A stretch of DNA of 64,000 nucleotides, taken from positions 7,912,971 to 7,976,970 of the forward strand of contig NC_044930.1 in the NCBI RefSeq assembly GCF_003576645.1, in the 5' to 3' direction. Below the pieces are notes generated by a model. It searched no databases, was not told the origin of the DNA, and saw nothing but the letters and a program-made list of their open reading frames with translations. The stretch is from Ipomoea triloba (Eukaryota; Streptophyta; Magnoliopsida; Solanales; Convolvulaceae). A program made the translations under genes and the position numbers. Within the stretch, counting starts at the first letter, position 1, and each line of letters opens with the position of its first letter. Below are positions 31,204 through 42,897 of this stretch, piece after piece.

Positions 31204-34200
31204 TCAACCCAATTCTATCATTCCCAATTCTAACCTTAGTTGAGAAAACCAATTTTCACATAAAGCTTTTGTGAAAATATCTGCTAGTTGCTCCTCCGTT
31301 GCAACATATTCCAATACTATATCTTTTTTCTCAACATGGTCTCGGATGAAGTGATACTTGATATCAATATGTTTCGTCCTTGAGTGTAGCACTGGATTTT
31401 GAGTGATAGCTATGGCACTCGTGTTGTCACACATAATCCTAACTTCCTTACACTCAACACCATAATCTAGTAATTGTTGCTTCATCCATAAAATCTGAGC
31501 ACAACAACTTCCAGCCGCTACATATTCTGCCTCAGCGGTACTTGTAGCTATCGAATGTTGTTTCTTGCTAAACCATGAGACAAGTCTCCCACCTAGAAAC
31601 TGACATGTCCCAGATGTGCTCTTTCGATCAATTTTGCAACCGGCAAAGTCCGCATCTGAATAACCCTTAAGTTCGAAAGATCCACCTCTCGAATACCAAA
31701 GTCTAACACTTTGCGTACCCTTGAGATATCTTAGGATCTTTTTAGATGCATTAAGATGACTTTCCTTAGGACTTGCTTGAAATCTAGCACATACACCTAC
31801 TGCAAAGGATATATCTGGTCTACTTGCAGTTAAATAAAGAAGAGATCCGATGATACCTCGATACGTAGTTTGATCGACCTCTCGACCTTCACTATCAACG
31901 TCGATACGTAGAGAGGTTCCCATAGGCACTTTGACTGAGGACTTCCCTTCTATATTGTATTTCCTGAGCAGATCCTTGGTGTATTTCTCCTGGTTGATGA
32001 AAATACCTTCCTTAAGCTGCTTAACTTGTAATCCCAGGAAGTAATTGAGCTCTCCCATCATGCTCATTTCGAACTTCCCTTTCATCAAGCTGGAGAACCT
32101 CTCACACAGATCTGGATTGGTGCTTCCAAAAATGATATCATCGACATAGATTTGCACCAATAAGATGTGATCTCCATCCTTAATTCTAAACAATGTTTTG
32201 TCCGCTAGGCCTTTGGTGAACCAACACTGAAGTAGAAAACAGGATAAAGTATCATACCAAGCTCTCGGAGCTTGCTTTAAGCCGTAGAGTGCCTTCTTCA
32301 ATTTGTATACTTTGTTAGCTCCCATGTCCTTCAACAAACCCGGAGGTTGTTAAACGTACACCTCTTCTTCAAGAAGTCCGTTCAGAAAAGCGATCTTGAC
32401 ATCCATTTGATACACTTTGAAGTCTTTGAAGGCGGCATATGCGAGAAAGATGCGAATAGCCTCGAGATGTGCCACTGGAGCGAAGGTTTCATCAAAATCT
32501 ATTCCTTCCTCTTGGCAGTATCCTTTAGCAACAAGTCTGGCCTTATTCCTAACAATGACTCCATCCTCATTCATCTTGTTCCTGAAGACCCACTTTGTTC
32601 CAATGACGTTCTGATGATGAGGTCTCGGGAGTAGTTCCCATACTTCGTTTCTTTCAAATTGATGAAGTTCCTCCTGCATGGCTTGCACCCAATTTGGATC
32701 ACTTAGAGCCTCATAAATCACCTTAGGGTCTATTTGAGATAGAAAGCAAGCAAACATGCTTTCTCTGTGTGCTGATCTGGTTCGAACTTTGTCACGTACA
32801 TCTCCAATCACTTGATCAGCGGGGTGACTTCTTAGTCATCTGAGATCAGGTTGTGGTTCCTCAATTGATTCTTCGGTTGTATGTTGAGATGTGGGAGGTT
32901 CATCTACAATCTGAATTGGATCAACTGGTTGAGGATTATCCGTCTTTGCGATTTCTTCATCGTCTGATTCTGAATGGAGTTCTGCAATGTCTCGAACTAT
33001 AGACTGCTTCCCATCGAGAGGTAAATCTGATCTCTCGAATATCTCTAGCTGAATTTCTCAAGAATTTTCAGCCGTTTCTACTGGCTTTGATGGTTGATCC
33101 ACGGATGCTCTATCATCAAAGGAGATGTGAATGGATTCTTCAACCACCAATCTCCGCTTGTTGAAGACTCTGAATGTCTTGCTTGTCGATGAGTAACCTA
33201 GAAATACTCCATCGTCTGCCTTCTCGTCAAAGGCTCTTAGATGAGTCTTTCCATTGTTGTGGATATAACATTTTCATCCGAATGTGTGGAAGTAGCTTAC
33301 GTTCAGTTTCCTTCCATACCACAACTCATACGGAGTCTTTCCAGCTCCTTTCACGATCAAGGACCGATTTTGGGTGTAGCATGTTGTGTTGGCTGTTTCT
33401 GCCAAAAATCCTTGTGGTATGTTGGCTTGTGAAAGCATGGTCCTTGCAGCTTCCTTGAGAGTTCTGTTCCTCCTTTCAGCAATGCCATTCTGTTGAGGTG
33501 TTCGAGCAGCTGACAGCTGATGACGAATCCCGTTCTCGATGCAGTAGCTCTCGATAACTTGAATAACGAACTCTCCTCCTTGATCTCACCGAATCTTAAG
33601 TATCGAGACATCCTTCTCCACTTGAACTTGCCTTAGAAGATTTGGTAAGACAACTTTTGTCTCGCTTTTCTTGGTTAAGAACACGGTCCAGGTGAATCTT
33701 GTGTAGTCATCTACTACCACAAGAGTGTATTTCCTTCCTCTCATGCTGGGTGGATCTTTTGGTCCAAATAAGTCCATATGGAGAAGACTTAAAGGTCTAG
33801 TAGATGATGTCTTGGTTTTGGTTTTGAAAGAGGATTTGATCTGTTTGCAATGTTGACATGCCTCGCAAATCTTGTCCTTTCGAAACGTTACTTTAGGCAG
33901 TCCTTCCACCAGGTTCCTCTTAGTAAGCTTGTTGATGGTTTTGAAGTTCAGGCGACTAAGCTTACTGTGCCAATCTCAGCATAAGTCTTCTTTGCTCCTT
34001 GCTAGCATACATAGGGATGGTTTGGCAGATCTCTAATCCACTATGTACATATTTCCTTTCCTTGCTGCTTCCAGGACGACTTCGAGAGATTCCTCTTGTA
34101 TAATCCGGCACTTGCTTTTGGTGAAGATGACCTTGTAGCCCTTGTCAGAGAATTGACTTGTGCTCAGGAGGTTGAACTTGAGCCCTTCAACATAGGATAC

Positions 34201-34388
34201 CTCCTTGATCACCAATTCATTCTTATGGATCTCACCAACAGCCTTCATGCGTCATTTCTTCTCGTTGTCGCCAAATGTCACCAGGGGACCTTCGATATGA
34301 TGGATGTTCTCTAGTAATGTAACATTTCCTGTCATATGTCTCGAACATCCATTGTCAATGAACCACACGTCCCTGGTGTCCTGCAAAG
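31204..34388 (-). pseudogene. Element B pol: protease start, integrase, RT, RNase H
   Basis: Begins in the -1 frame overlapping the gag stop, with FIDNGCSRHMTG. Then come the GAG-pre-integrase finger (CEACQHCKQ), integrase (HMDLFGP, DQGGEF, QNGIAERRNRTLKEA), RT ([20 protein letters not shown] at about 32145) and full RNase H (YSDADFAGC, STAEAEYVA, CDNTSAI, ADIFTKAL). Several single-codon stops interrupt it: after NEKK near 34250, at two Trp or neighbouring codons near 34030 and 33975, near 33590, 33280 and 32830, and the TAA at 32347-32349. RNase H itself is open from 32337 to 31204 and ends naturally. Confidence 0.92.
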
Positions 34389-34400
34389 GAATCAAGCAGA
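34371..34400 (-). other. gag-pol junction of element B with -1 frame change
   Basis: Same arrangement as in D: gag ends VWVPKSA then TGA, and pol is open in the -1 frame across it. CTTTGCAG follows the stop. Spacing from the stop to the conserved pol start is identical in B and D. Confidence 0.6.
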
Positions 34401-36632
34401 TTTAGGTACCCAAACTTTGGGTCCTGGTTGGTTAGTGAGTTTAGGCATCCATTTATACCTTGGACCCATTACTCCAGGCCTAGGTGCAATGTAGCCATTA
34501 TAGGTTTGATAATCATAAGGAATGCTAGCAAAGACTCTGGGTTTTTTAGGTGCATAGATCGATTTAGGTTGAGGCCTGACCTCGAGCTTACACACCATGC
34601 CCTTCATTGCCTGTTTGGTCACGTGGTACCGTTGGAACTGAGGTTTCTTCCACGGTTTATATTCTTGTGACCAGTTCTCATCGGATGGGTAGTGTCTGCC
34701 TTCCCACATCCGTGAGTTCCTAACTCTATGGATCTCAGACCTTCCATATTTGCCTTGAGGCGCATTATATGGAGTGTAGCTTTTCTTGTACTCAGAATGG
34801 CTTTGCGAGAGGTGATTAGATGACCTCTCGATATGTTTTACCCAGCCATTCCTTGTAGCTTTCCTATACTTTTCATTGCTGGTGTATAGGGACGGTTTAT
34901 GAATTGCTACTCTGGTTTTTTCGGGTGGTCCTTTATGACCCTTATTAGGTTTGGGTCGAGATCCTTCATTATTTGAAGTTCCCAAACCGTCGGTCTGCTT
35001 ATCTTTCGAGAGATCGTCTTGACGGAACCCAAGTCCGGTTCTATCACTGGTAGGTCTGTGATCATTTACCATTTTCTCCATGACTTTGGAAGAATTAGTA
35101 TATGATGCAATGACCTGTCTAAGATTAAGCTCTCTTGTCTCTCAAGCTTTGCACTCTTCCTTAAGTTGGATTATTTCAGCTTCTAAGTTGCTTACTTTGA
35201 GAGTTAGCTCTGAATTCTCTTTCGATACGTTCCTAAGCATCTCTCGTTCAGCAATTAGCTTGCTGTTTTCTTCCATTACTTTAGCATGAGTGCTGTTAGA
35301 GATATTGAGATCCCTTCTAAGCAATTCCATGGTCTCGAAGGGATCCTCATCACTTCTAAAAGAAGAACAGCGAGAAGTAGAAATAGAGCAGCGTGATGTA
35401 GAAGTAGAGGTTACCTCATTGTTAACTGCCATTAAGCAGTGATCCTCCTCTTCTGTATTGTATAGGCAGATGAGCCCCCTCTCATCCTCTGAGCTGCTGC
35501 TATCTTCGCTTGAGCTCGATGTCTCGGACTCCTCGGCTAACCTCACAAGCTTTTCAGCAACAAGCGCCTTCCTGCGCGGATGTGTCTTTGAATCTCCTTT
35601 AAAGCCTCCTTGTATTGGCTTCTCCCTGGATTCCTCCATTCTCTTGGGATCATTGCCTTCTCGGCCCTGATGCTTGCTCAACAGAGGGTAAGGGCATTCA
35701 GCCATGAAATGTCCCGGTCTTCTACAATTGTAGCATAAACCCTGGTTTTCCTCCTCCGTTCTTCTGGATGGATATCTCTCGCTTTTCCTTCTTGAGGAGG
35801 AAGGTGAACTTGTATTGCTCTCCGGTGTTTTCTTCTTCATGAACTTCCTGAACTTTCTCAAAAAGAGAGCGAACTATTCATCATACATAAGATTCATAGG
35901 GTTATGGTCTGACCTTGAGGATGTGGATGGTTGATCCGCAACTAGTGCGACGTTTCGTTGGTCCACTACGTCCTCATCTCTCGAAAACATCTCGAACTCG
36001 AAGGCTTTCAGATCTCTGAAGAGTTGGTCGATTGTGGTCTTCTTTAGATCTCTGTGATCCCGCATTGTGATCACCTTCACTTCCCACTCCTTGGTTAGGC
36101 CGCGTAAGACCTTCAGATTTAGCTCCTTTTGTGGGATTTCCTTCTTGAGATCGCTAATCTCGGTTGTGAGCTTCATGAACCGAGATTCCATGTTGTCGAT
36201 GCTCTCACCTGGCCTCATCTTGAAGTCCTCGAACTTCTTCATTGCCACGGTGAGCTTGTTCTCCTTTTCCTGTTCATCACCTTCACCAATTAACATCAAA
36301 GTGTCCCATACCTCTTTTGCCGTGTTGTACTTCCTTACTCTGAGGAAGATGGTCTCATCTATTGCTCTGAAGAGAATGTCCTTGGCAATGTTGTCAAGGT
36401 TGTTTCTCTTGCTATCATCACTTGTCCATTCTTCCTTAAGTTTTGAAACGTACTTTGGTGTGTCTTTGGTTTGTTTTGCAGCAGTATTTATCATTAGGAT
36501 TTTGACTGGTCCAGATGTTATAACCTCGGCCATCTCTTCACGGAGGGCTGATAAGTACGCAAGCATGCGTGTTTTCCAGTCATCGAACCTGTTAAGATAA
36601 AAAAGGAGATGTCTCGACAACATGCTATCCAT
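34392..36632 (-). pseudogene. Element B gag
   Basis: Starts MDSMLSRHLLFYLNRFDDW and runs as one frame to the VWVPKSA stop. It has the capsid-type blocks (KEVWDTLMLIGEG, LRGLTKEWEVKV), a CCHC knuckle (CYNCRRPGHFMAECPYP, about 35745-35695), an acidic Ser/Glu-rich region, a coiled-coil stretch and a basic tail with MGPRYKWMPKLTN. Two in-frame stops: a TAG before residue FALFLRKF (near 35871, CAG in D) and a TGA near 35139 (CGA in D). Both fit C-to-T changes. It has only one degenerate unit of the 14-residue repeat that D carries four times. Confidence 0.9.
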
Positions 36633-36732
36633 ATTAACAAAAAATTATCTCGTGCTTTGAAAACGTTTTAAAAGATTTTCAAAGAAAGATCTCCAGGCAA
36701 TATAAACGAAGGTTTATATCGATCAAAGAATC

Positions 36733-36744
36733 GCTCTGATACCA
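36733..36744 (-). other. Primer binding site of element B (initiator-Met tRNA)
   Basis: TGGTATCAGAGC on the minus strand, two bases after the LTR end at 36747. Confidence 0.92.
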
Positions 36745-36746
36745 AT

Positions 36747-38410
36747 TGTTGGTCCCGAGGGGATGGGGTACAAGTCTAGAGGGGGAGGGGGGGGGGTAAA
36801 TAGACTTGTATAAAAATTTGCAAATCTTTCCGACCTCTCGTGTGTATTGGACATAGGATGTTTAGGTCCAAAACCTCACAAGATGAAGACAAAGTTTTAT
36901 GCGCAATGGAAAATTTATCCCCTTTTATTTTAGCACGAGTCTGAGTTAGTTCGAGAGGTGTGATTATATGCAGTGCAGTTCGGGAGATAAGGTTAGCGAG
37001 AGATAGAGCGAAATGTAAATGCGAGAGAGATTTTAAAGTGGTTTGGCCAACCCGCCTACGTCCACTCTTCTTCTAGAAACTCCTTAGAAGGATTGCACTA
37101 AAACTTTTCTTTTTAGTACAATGTCGAGCGCTTGAGCTTTGATCACCAAGCCCGCCTCAAGCCTCAGGTTTTTCGCCCCGCTTCTTGTTACTCCACCTAT
37201 CGAGCACTTGAGCTTTGATCACCAAGCCCGCCTCAAGCCTCAGGATCTTCACAATACAACCTCCAGGTTACTCCGCATCTTCTTGCCTTCTCCAAAGCAA
37301 AGTTGTCCCGGTTGTCACAGGTTGTGTAACAATCTCCAATCTGATCAAGAGCTATCGTTGGATATTCTTCCTTGTTGAGCAGCTTTGATCACCTTCTGGA
37401 TATGTATGAGTTATAGCTATGTAAATCTCTCAAACACTTAGATGTATTTTTCTCGCACTTGAATATCAAAGTGATATACCAGATTAAGCACTTGCACTGT
37501 GAATGTTTTGAATCAGACACCTCGGTAATTTCTTAGAATTCTCGACCTGCTTTTTCTTTGTGTCTTCATGTGCTTATATATGAGAGTTTGGAATAATTCC
37601 GTTGGAGGGAAAATTATTCCATTTGAAATCTTGTTCCCATGCCGATCATAGGACTTGCACAATTCCAGCATTTTTCATGGAGTGGTGGTCTTGTAACTTG
37701 AGCCTTTTGTCTTGTAGTGAATATCCCATATTCCACTATCTTGAGTCCATACTCTAGTTTCTTCTTTTGGCAAAAGTTGTTCTTTTTATATTCCCACTGA
37801 TCCCCGTTTTTAGGGAATAAGACCGGCTGAGGATTAGTGCACTTTTTGACCGTTTGTTGTGGAAGTCTGACGTGTCATCCACTTTTATCTATTTCACGTT
37901 CTCATTCTCAGCACCTCCTTAATATTTTATCTCCATGATATTCTTCTTCTCCAAACTTAAATTACTCCTATCTTTGAGTGTTGATCGCGTTTCAGTTCTT
38001 GGAGAAGTTCTAGTCCATTGAGACCAATTATTAATGTCTCGATTGGTTGATGTATCGATCCTATGTCTTGACTTGGATCGATGTCTCGAGACTGTTATGT
38101 CTCGTCCCCATGTCTCGAACTCTTCTGATGTCTTGAGACTTAGTCGATGTCTCGCAGACCCTTATTCCTGCAATGAAGTATCGTGCCTTCTTCTGATCTA
38201 TCTATGAAAGACTCACATCACAAAACATCTAAGGTGTTCATCCAAGTTTACTTTGAGCTTAAATATTTCCCGAGTTGAGCTCAATTACCCGGTTGTATTT
38301 TCGCTCTTGGTTTACTTGTCAAACTTACATGTATTACCGATATGCCGAGACTTAGGGGATTATGTTTTACAGATGGTATCATCAAAACCTATTACAATAT
38401 GTTCCTAACA
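36747..38410 (-). repeat. 5' LTR of element B
   Basis: Matches 1317-2975. On the minus strand it starts TGTTAGGAAC at 38410 and ends GGGACCAACA at 36747. TATA at 37573-37580, TGTCTCG cluster at about 38035-38160, long G run at 36781-36796. Confidence 0.93.
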
Positions 38411-38443
38411 GAAATTAATTCTCTAGAAAATCCCATCCCTCAT
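38411..38443. repeat. 33-bp direct repeat flanking element B, right copy
   Basis: Exact copy of 1284-1316. Element A sequence continues after it. Confidence 0.9.
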
Positions 38444-40027
38444 ACAGTGGAAGTTAGAAATGAAATTGGAGGTGAAATAAGGGATGAGAATGGAGATGCA
38501 ATAGGAAATCAGATTGGAAACCAACTTGGAGAGGAATTTGGAGATGAAATTGGAAATCAAGTTGGAGGTAAGCAAACGAATACGGTGTGATTGTTAGGAA
38601 TAAAGCAAGGCTCGTAGCAAAGGGATACTCGCAAGAGGAAGGAATAGATTTTGATGAAACATTTGCACCAGTAGCAAGACATGAAGCCATAAGAATTTTT
38701 CTAGCCTATGCTGCACAAGGACTTCACCGTTTACAAAATGAATGTCAAAAGTGTGTTCTTAAATGGACTACTTGAAGAAGAAGTCTATGTGGAACAACCC
38801 ACAGGTTTGAGGTAAAAGGCAAAGGTGATAAAGTCTATAAACTAAAGAAGACATTGTATGGTTTAAAACAAGCTCCTAGAGCTTGGTATGATACTTTATC
38901 AATGTTCCTAATTAGTTGTGGATTCACCAAGGGCCGTGTTGATATAACCCTCTTCAGAATTCAAGTTAGTGAACATATTTTATTAGTAGAAATATATGTT
39001 GATATTATATTTGGTAGTACTAATAATTCTTTGTGTGAGAAATTTTCAAAGCTTATGCAGAATAGGTTTGAGATGAGTACGAATTAAATTACTTCTTACG
39101 CTTACAAGTCAAACAAATGAAAGAAGACATTTTCATCAATCAAGCCAAGTACACACGAGATTTAATCAAGAAATTTGGACTTGATGAAAAATCATCCGTA
39201 AACATTGCAATGAGTACATCATTAAGAATATACAAGGATGAAAATGGAAAGGATGTCGACCAAACAAAGTATAGAGGAATCATTGGTTCACTTTTGTACC
39301 TCACTGCAAGCAGGCCAGACATATCTTATGCTGTTGGAGTGTGTGCAAGATTTCAAGCAAATCCAAAACAAAGCCACATCTCCACAACAAAGAAGATCAT
39401 AAGATATCTAAAAGGCACAACAAATGTGGGATTATGGTATCCTAAAGGTACTAATTTTACTAACAGGTTTTTCATATGCGGATTTTGCAGGTTGCTCAGA
39501 TGCGGATCATAAGATATCTAAAAGGCACAACAGCCTTGAGGGGAAGGCTTGTTTCTTGGTTTAGCAAAAAGTAAAATTCGATATCAAAAAGTACTGCTAA
39601 GGCTGAATACATTGCTGTAGGGAGCTGTTGCGCTCAAATATTATGGATGAAGCAACAATTAAAAGATTATGGAGTAATTTGTGACAACATTAGTATTTAT
39701 TGTGACAATACTAGTGCTATTACAATTACTCACAATCCAGTACTTCATTCAAGAACCAAACACATCGACATTTGAGATCACTTCATAAGGGATCACGTTG
39801 AGAAAAAGGATTTGAAAATCGAATATATCCCTATGGAGAATCAATTAGTAGACATTCTCACAAAGCCTATGTGCAAAACGAGATTTGCTACACTAAGGCA
39901 TGAAATTGAAATGATCGAATTGAGCTTAGTATCACTGTACCTCATTCTCAAATATTTCGATATGATACTTGTGCTCAAATTGATTTATTTTACGAATTGC
40001 ATGAGTTTATTTGATTTGAATTTATGA
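38444..40027 (+). pseudogene. Relic copia A: RT and RNase H
   Basis: Continuation of the A pol after the B insertion. An acidic linker with short EIGN/GNQ repeats (38454-38577) is followed by RT ([28 protein letters not shown]), a frameshift near 38720, then [15 protein letters not shown]. The catalytic box reads YVDIIFG, so one of the paired Asp codons of YVDD is lost. RNase H follows in broken frames (GSLLYLTASRPDISY, STAKAEYIAVGSC, CDNTSAITITHNPVLHSRTKHID, LVDILTKPM). A 28-bp segment (39395-39422) is repeated exactly at 39505-39532, disrupting the RNase H frame. A stop replaces the codon after HID near 39774. Confidence 0.9.
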
Positions 40028-40803
40028 TATTCACGCTGCAATATGTGTTCATTATTTGTTTTAATTTTTGCATGTAAGTTTTTACGAGTGATTATTTGCC
40101 ATGCAAATTAATTGTGTTTTTTATTTCAATTTTTATGCTATGTGTTTTTATTTTAATCTCCATGAATGATTTACATTTATCCATGTGTTTGAATAATTCT
40201 AGTAGTATTATTTCTCCATGATTTAATGATTCATTCACATATATGCATAATTATGTGCCAATGTGTTTTATTTTAAGGAGTTACATTCCTTTAAGGTTTT
40301 AATTTCCTTATTTGTTGGGATGAAGTTAGGTACTATGTTGTTTCCTAAATATTCTCATATTGATATTGATTCTGTGCGTGTATATGTAAAGCTATTATTA
40401 TTGCCTTATTTTATTTGGTAATTAGTTCCTGATTTCTAGTTATTGTTTCTTTTTAATTCAATTTTCGAAAGATGGAGATTTATGGGTAAGACTAAATCTC
40501 CTCTCATATCTATTCTCCTATTTTATCTTGCATCTCAACCCTAACCCTCGTAGTTATCCAAAAGAGTCTTCACAATCCATTCCATCTGTCATCACCTTGT
40601 TCCGTATGAAGTACCAATGAAGAGACATGCATTAATCGTGAGTCTTTGATGTAATCATCACCCAGATGAAATACCTCGCAATTTAAGTAACGATTCAAAA
40701 TTTTCAAAGGCTTTAGCACCTTCTCAAGGCTCTATATATTGAAGAAGCAGCCGATCAACACTTCGTGTGGAGTGTGCATTTGTTTCATCTTTTGTAGAAA
40801 AAA
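40028..40803. other. AT-rich noncoding stretch after relic A
   Basis: No gene, LTR boundary or tandem repeat recognised. Probably 3' sequence of element A. Confidence 0.4.
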
Positions 40804-41165
40804 TGAAGCCAAAAAGTCAAGAGAAGGAGACTGGACAAAGAACATTAAAAAAGCTGGTCTAACAAGCTCGAAGAGAGATGCTCAAAGCCATAAAAGTAGC
40901 AAATGGAGGACATGAAGTAGGAGATATAGCAAGTGACCCATTCATTCTAATCTCTGAAGAGGAGGAACCTCGTCCTCAATGGATTGAGCGAGGACAAGGA
41001 GATCCGTATGGACTTCATCACCATCCTGATCCTGACTATCTGTTTTACTTTAATCAGGTGTTTGACTACAACTCATCTCCTCTGCTAGAACCATTCCCAA
41101 AGGCCAACTCGTCCACCGCCTCTAGATTACTCAAGGTTCATGAAGGATACCTTCTCATCCACTAG
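40804..41165 (+). pseudogene. Unrecognised ORF relic downstream of A
   Basis: A frame from an ATG at 40804 (MKPKSQEKETGQRTLKK), one TAA, then open from 40878 to 41165. It is acidic and rich in Pro, His and Asp in the middle (EEEEPRPQWIERGQGDPYG, HHHPDPDYLFYF). It lies 780 bp after the A RNase H, where B and D carry their extra ORF, but I see no similarity to theirs. It may be a decayed accessory ORF of A. No function can be proposed. Confidence 0.35.
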
Positions 41166-41521
41166 TTCAAACCTAGGAAGTTAGAACCCATTTGCTGCTA
41201 CTCAACCTGATGAGTCGAGATACCCACCGTCACTGCCTCGCAGCGTGTTTGAAGCTAGTAGGAGCACTGCTTTCTCCACCAACAAGAAGTATGTCTGAAA
41301 TATTAAAAAGTTTGGTCTCTTGTAAATCCCTTATAAGGGATTAGTAATAAATAAAAATGGCTTAGCTTCCATGTTCGAATCAACCGTGAAATAAACCTTT
41401 CTTTTAATACGGTCATACAACTTGTGATTTTAACTCAAAATTGCGAACATCTTAACAAACTCGCAAAACATGAAATCACGAAGATCATAGTTGACCACAA
41501 AACATTATTGTCGAAAGGAAA
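41166..41521. other. Noncoding stretch
   Basis: AT-rich, nothing recognised. Confidence 0.4.
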
Positions 41522-41757
41522 GTAAATTCGAATGATGAAGGAAATTTGGTTGAAATTGCTGTTGATCAAGAAAAGGAGAAAGAAAATTCGAATGAAGATG
41601 GCCGAGATGTTCAAATTGAAGGAGATTCTGCTATTGAAAATAATTCCACTTATGAGAAACAATTTAATGAAGAGTTGAACGATCAACTAGCAGAGATTGT
41701 GGCACGGGTTGAAAATGCTACTGGTAAGCACCAAGAATGGTACGTAAAAAGGGTCTA
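41522..41757 (+). pseudogene. Short acidic ORF relic
   Basis: Open frame rich in Glu, Asp and Asn (DQEKEKENSNEDGRDVQ) ending ATGKHQEWYVKRV and a TAA. Composition resembles the acidic linker of A (38454-38577). It may be a relic of an A-family 3' ORF; evidence is weak. Confidence 0.3.
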
Positions 41758-41829
41758 AAATGGAATAAAAGTGTAACGTTTTGCCATCCGATCATAACAA
41801 TGTCATGCATTTTAGCTCAGATGTGATTA

Positions 41830-42897
41830 AAATCTTCTAACATAAACTCTAGGAAAAGTTTTGAAATATTTTACAGATTGGAGGGATTTGAGGTTAAAAC
41901 AGAGTAAAAGACAAACGAAGTAGCAAAGCAGCATCTTCCCACGCAGCCCAACACGCGTGTGGAGGGGCGTGGAATCTTTCCAGTAACCATCCACGCCCAC
42001 CACCACGCGTGGTGGCATGCGTGGTCGGGCCAAGGGCCATTTCGGGAAAATTGTCCCTTTTTGTCACCTATATAAATCCCTTTTGCCCTAAACCTAGGGA
42101 GAGCTTTTTAGAATAGTTTAGATCTGAAATTGTAGAGGGTTTTCTCCCCTCTTGGGGGAAAATTCCTTTTCTTCTAGGTTAGATTAGATTCAAGGGAAAG
42201 GATGAAGATTGGAATTCCAAGAACAAAGTGTAAAAGAATCCCTTCTTGAGGGGTGGTAACTATTCTCTCTAAATCTTAATCTAATATTTGTTTCTTTGAG
42301 ATTTCATTTCTTTTTCTTGTTTCTTTAGCATGTTAGAGTAGATTAGAAAGGGGATTGGTGGCCCCAAAGCTAAACTATGTGGATGTTTGATATAATTGCT
42401 AGTTGAATTGTGAGTTTCTTGATTGTTGGATGATGAACTTGTGTGGATGACGTTCTTTAAGCTTTGTGCCTAGTGTGGCCACATTAGGTAGCAAACCCAT
42501 AGGAAGTGAGTGTGTGCGCGATAGCGTCCACTCATGAGTCTAACTCACCCACATCTCCGCCCTTAGTCCGAAAGGACAATGTCCGAGAGGAGTGGTAGAC
42601 AATGTGTTCGATGAAGTGTGACGCCACTTGGTGAAGTGCCACGAACTCCCTAGTCTATTCCAAGTCGTTAGCTCACAAAACCATACAAAGATCGACCACG
42701 TAGAGAAGCCTAAAGCCCCAATCTCCGCCTTTTCATTTATTTTTATCACAACCATTATCAACTTTTCCCCTCTCTTACAAATGAATCCTACGACCCCTAG
42801 CCATTCCCGTAACTCTTCCCTTTCAACTTCATAAATGCCAACACACTAATTCGTTCTCATTCGCCATCCTTGAGAGACACGACACTCGGGGAGTCTT
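41830..42897 (+). mobile_element. Relic I: Athila-like LTR fragment, plus strand
   Basis: Parallels the C LTR in order: CGCG dyad (41951-42015), a TATATAAAT core promoter (about 42069), a CCTAAACCTAGGGAGAG start-region block like the C block GGTTTAGGGAGTC, a TTAGATTAAA/GATTAGAAAGGGG middle, and CGACACTCGGGGAGT at 42880-42894, which is the exact counterpart of the C LTR end region. It is cut at 42897 by the start of LTR E. The left boundary is uncertain. A diverged relative of element C, not the same family. Confidence 0.65.
41951..42015. promoter_or_regulatory. CGCG dyad module, copy 3 (relic LTR I)
   Basis: ACACGCGTGT at 41951-41960 and the 16-bp palindrome CCACCACGCGTGGTGG at 42000-42015, CGCG cores 52 bp apart as in the other copies. 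The interior holds GGGCGTGGA (41965-41973), TTTCCAGTA and TCCACGCCC. The TATA-like word lies about 55 bp downstream. Confidence 0.6.

Larger units (their letters stand above)
1317..38410 (-). mobile_element. Element B: Sirevirus-like Ty1/copia, minus strand, split by element C
   Basis: In the sense of the minus strand: 5' LTR (38410-36747), initiator-Met PBS (36744-36733), gag (36632-34392), pol (34388-31204), a small ORF (30997-30674), a large extra ORF (29818-27893, continuing at 4440-3223), PPT (2990-2976) and 3' LTR (2975-1317). The LTRs are 1,664 and 1,659 bp, begin TGTTAGG and end CCAACA, and look about 96% alike by eye. The extended gag with a CCHC knuckle, the copia domain order integrase-RT-RNase H, the large size and an extra 3' gene fit the Sirevirus lineage. 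Many stops show that it is not autonomous. Element C is inserted in the extra ORF with a junction deletion. Confidence 0.92.

Noticed and set aside
36067..36600. 177-codon plus-strand ORF opposite B gag
   Set aside because: Antisense shadow of gag; the same shadow occurs opposite D gag.
41830..42897. Host gene or promoter with a TATA box at 42069
   Set aside because: The order of motifs matches the Athila-type C LTR, so it is an LTR relic.
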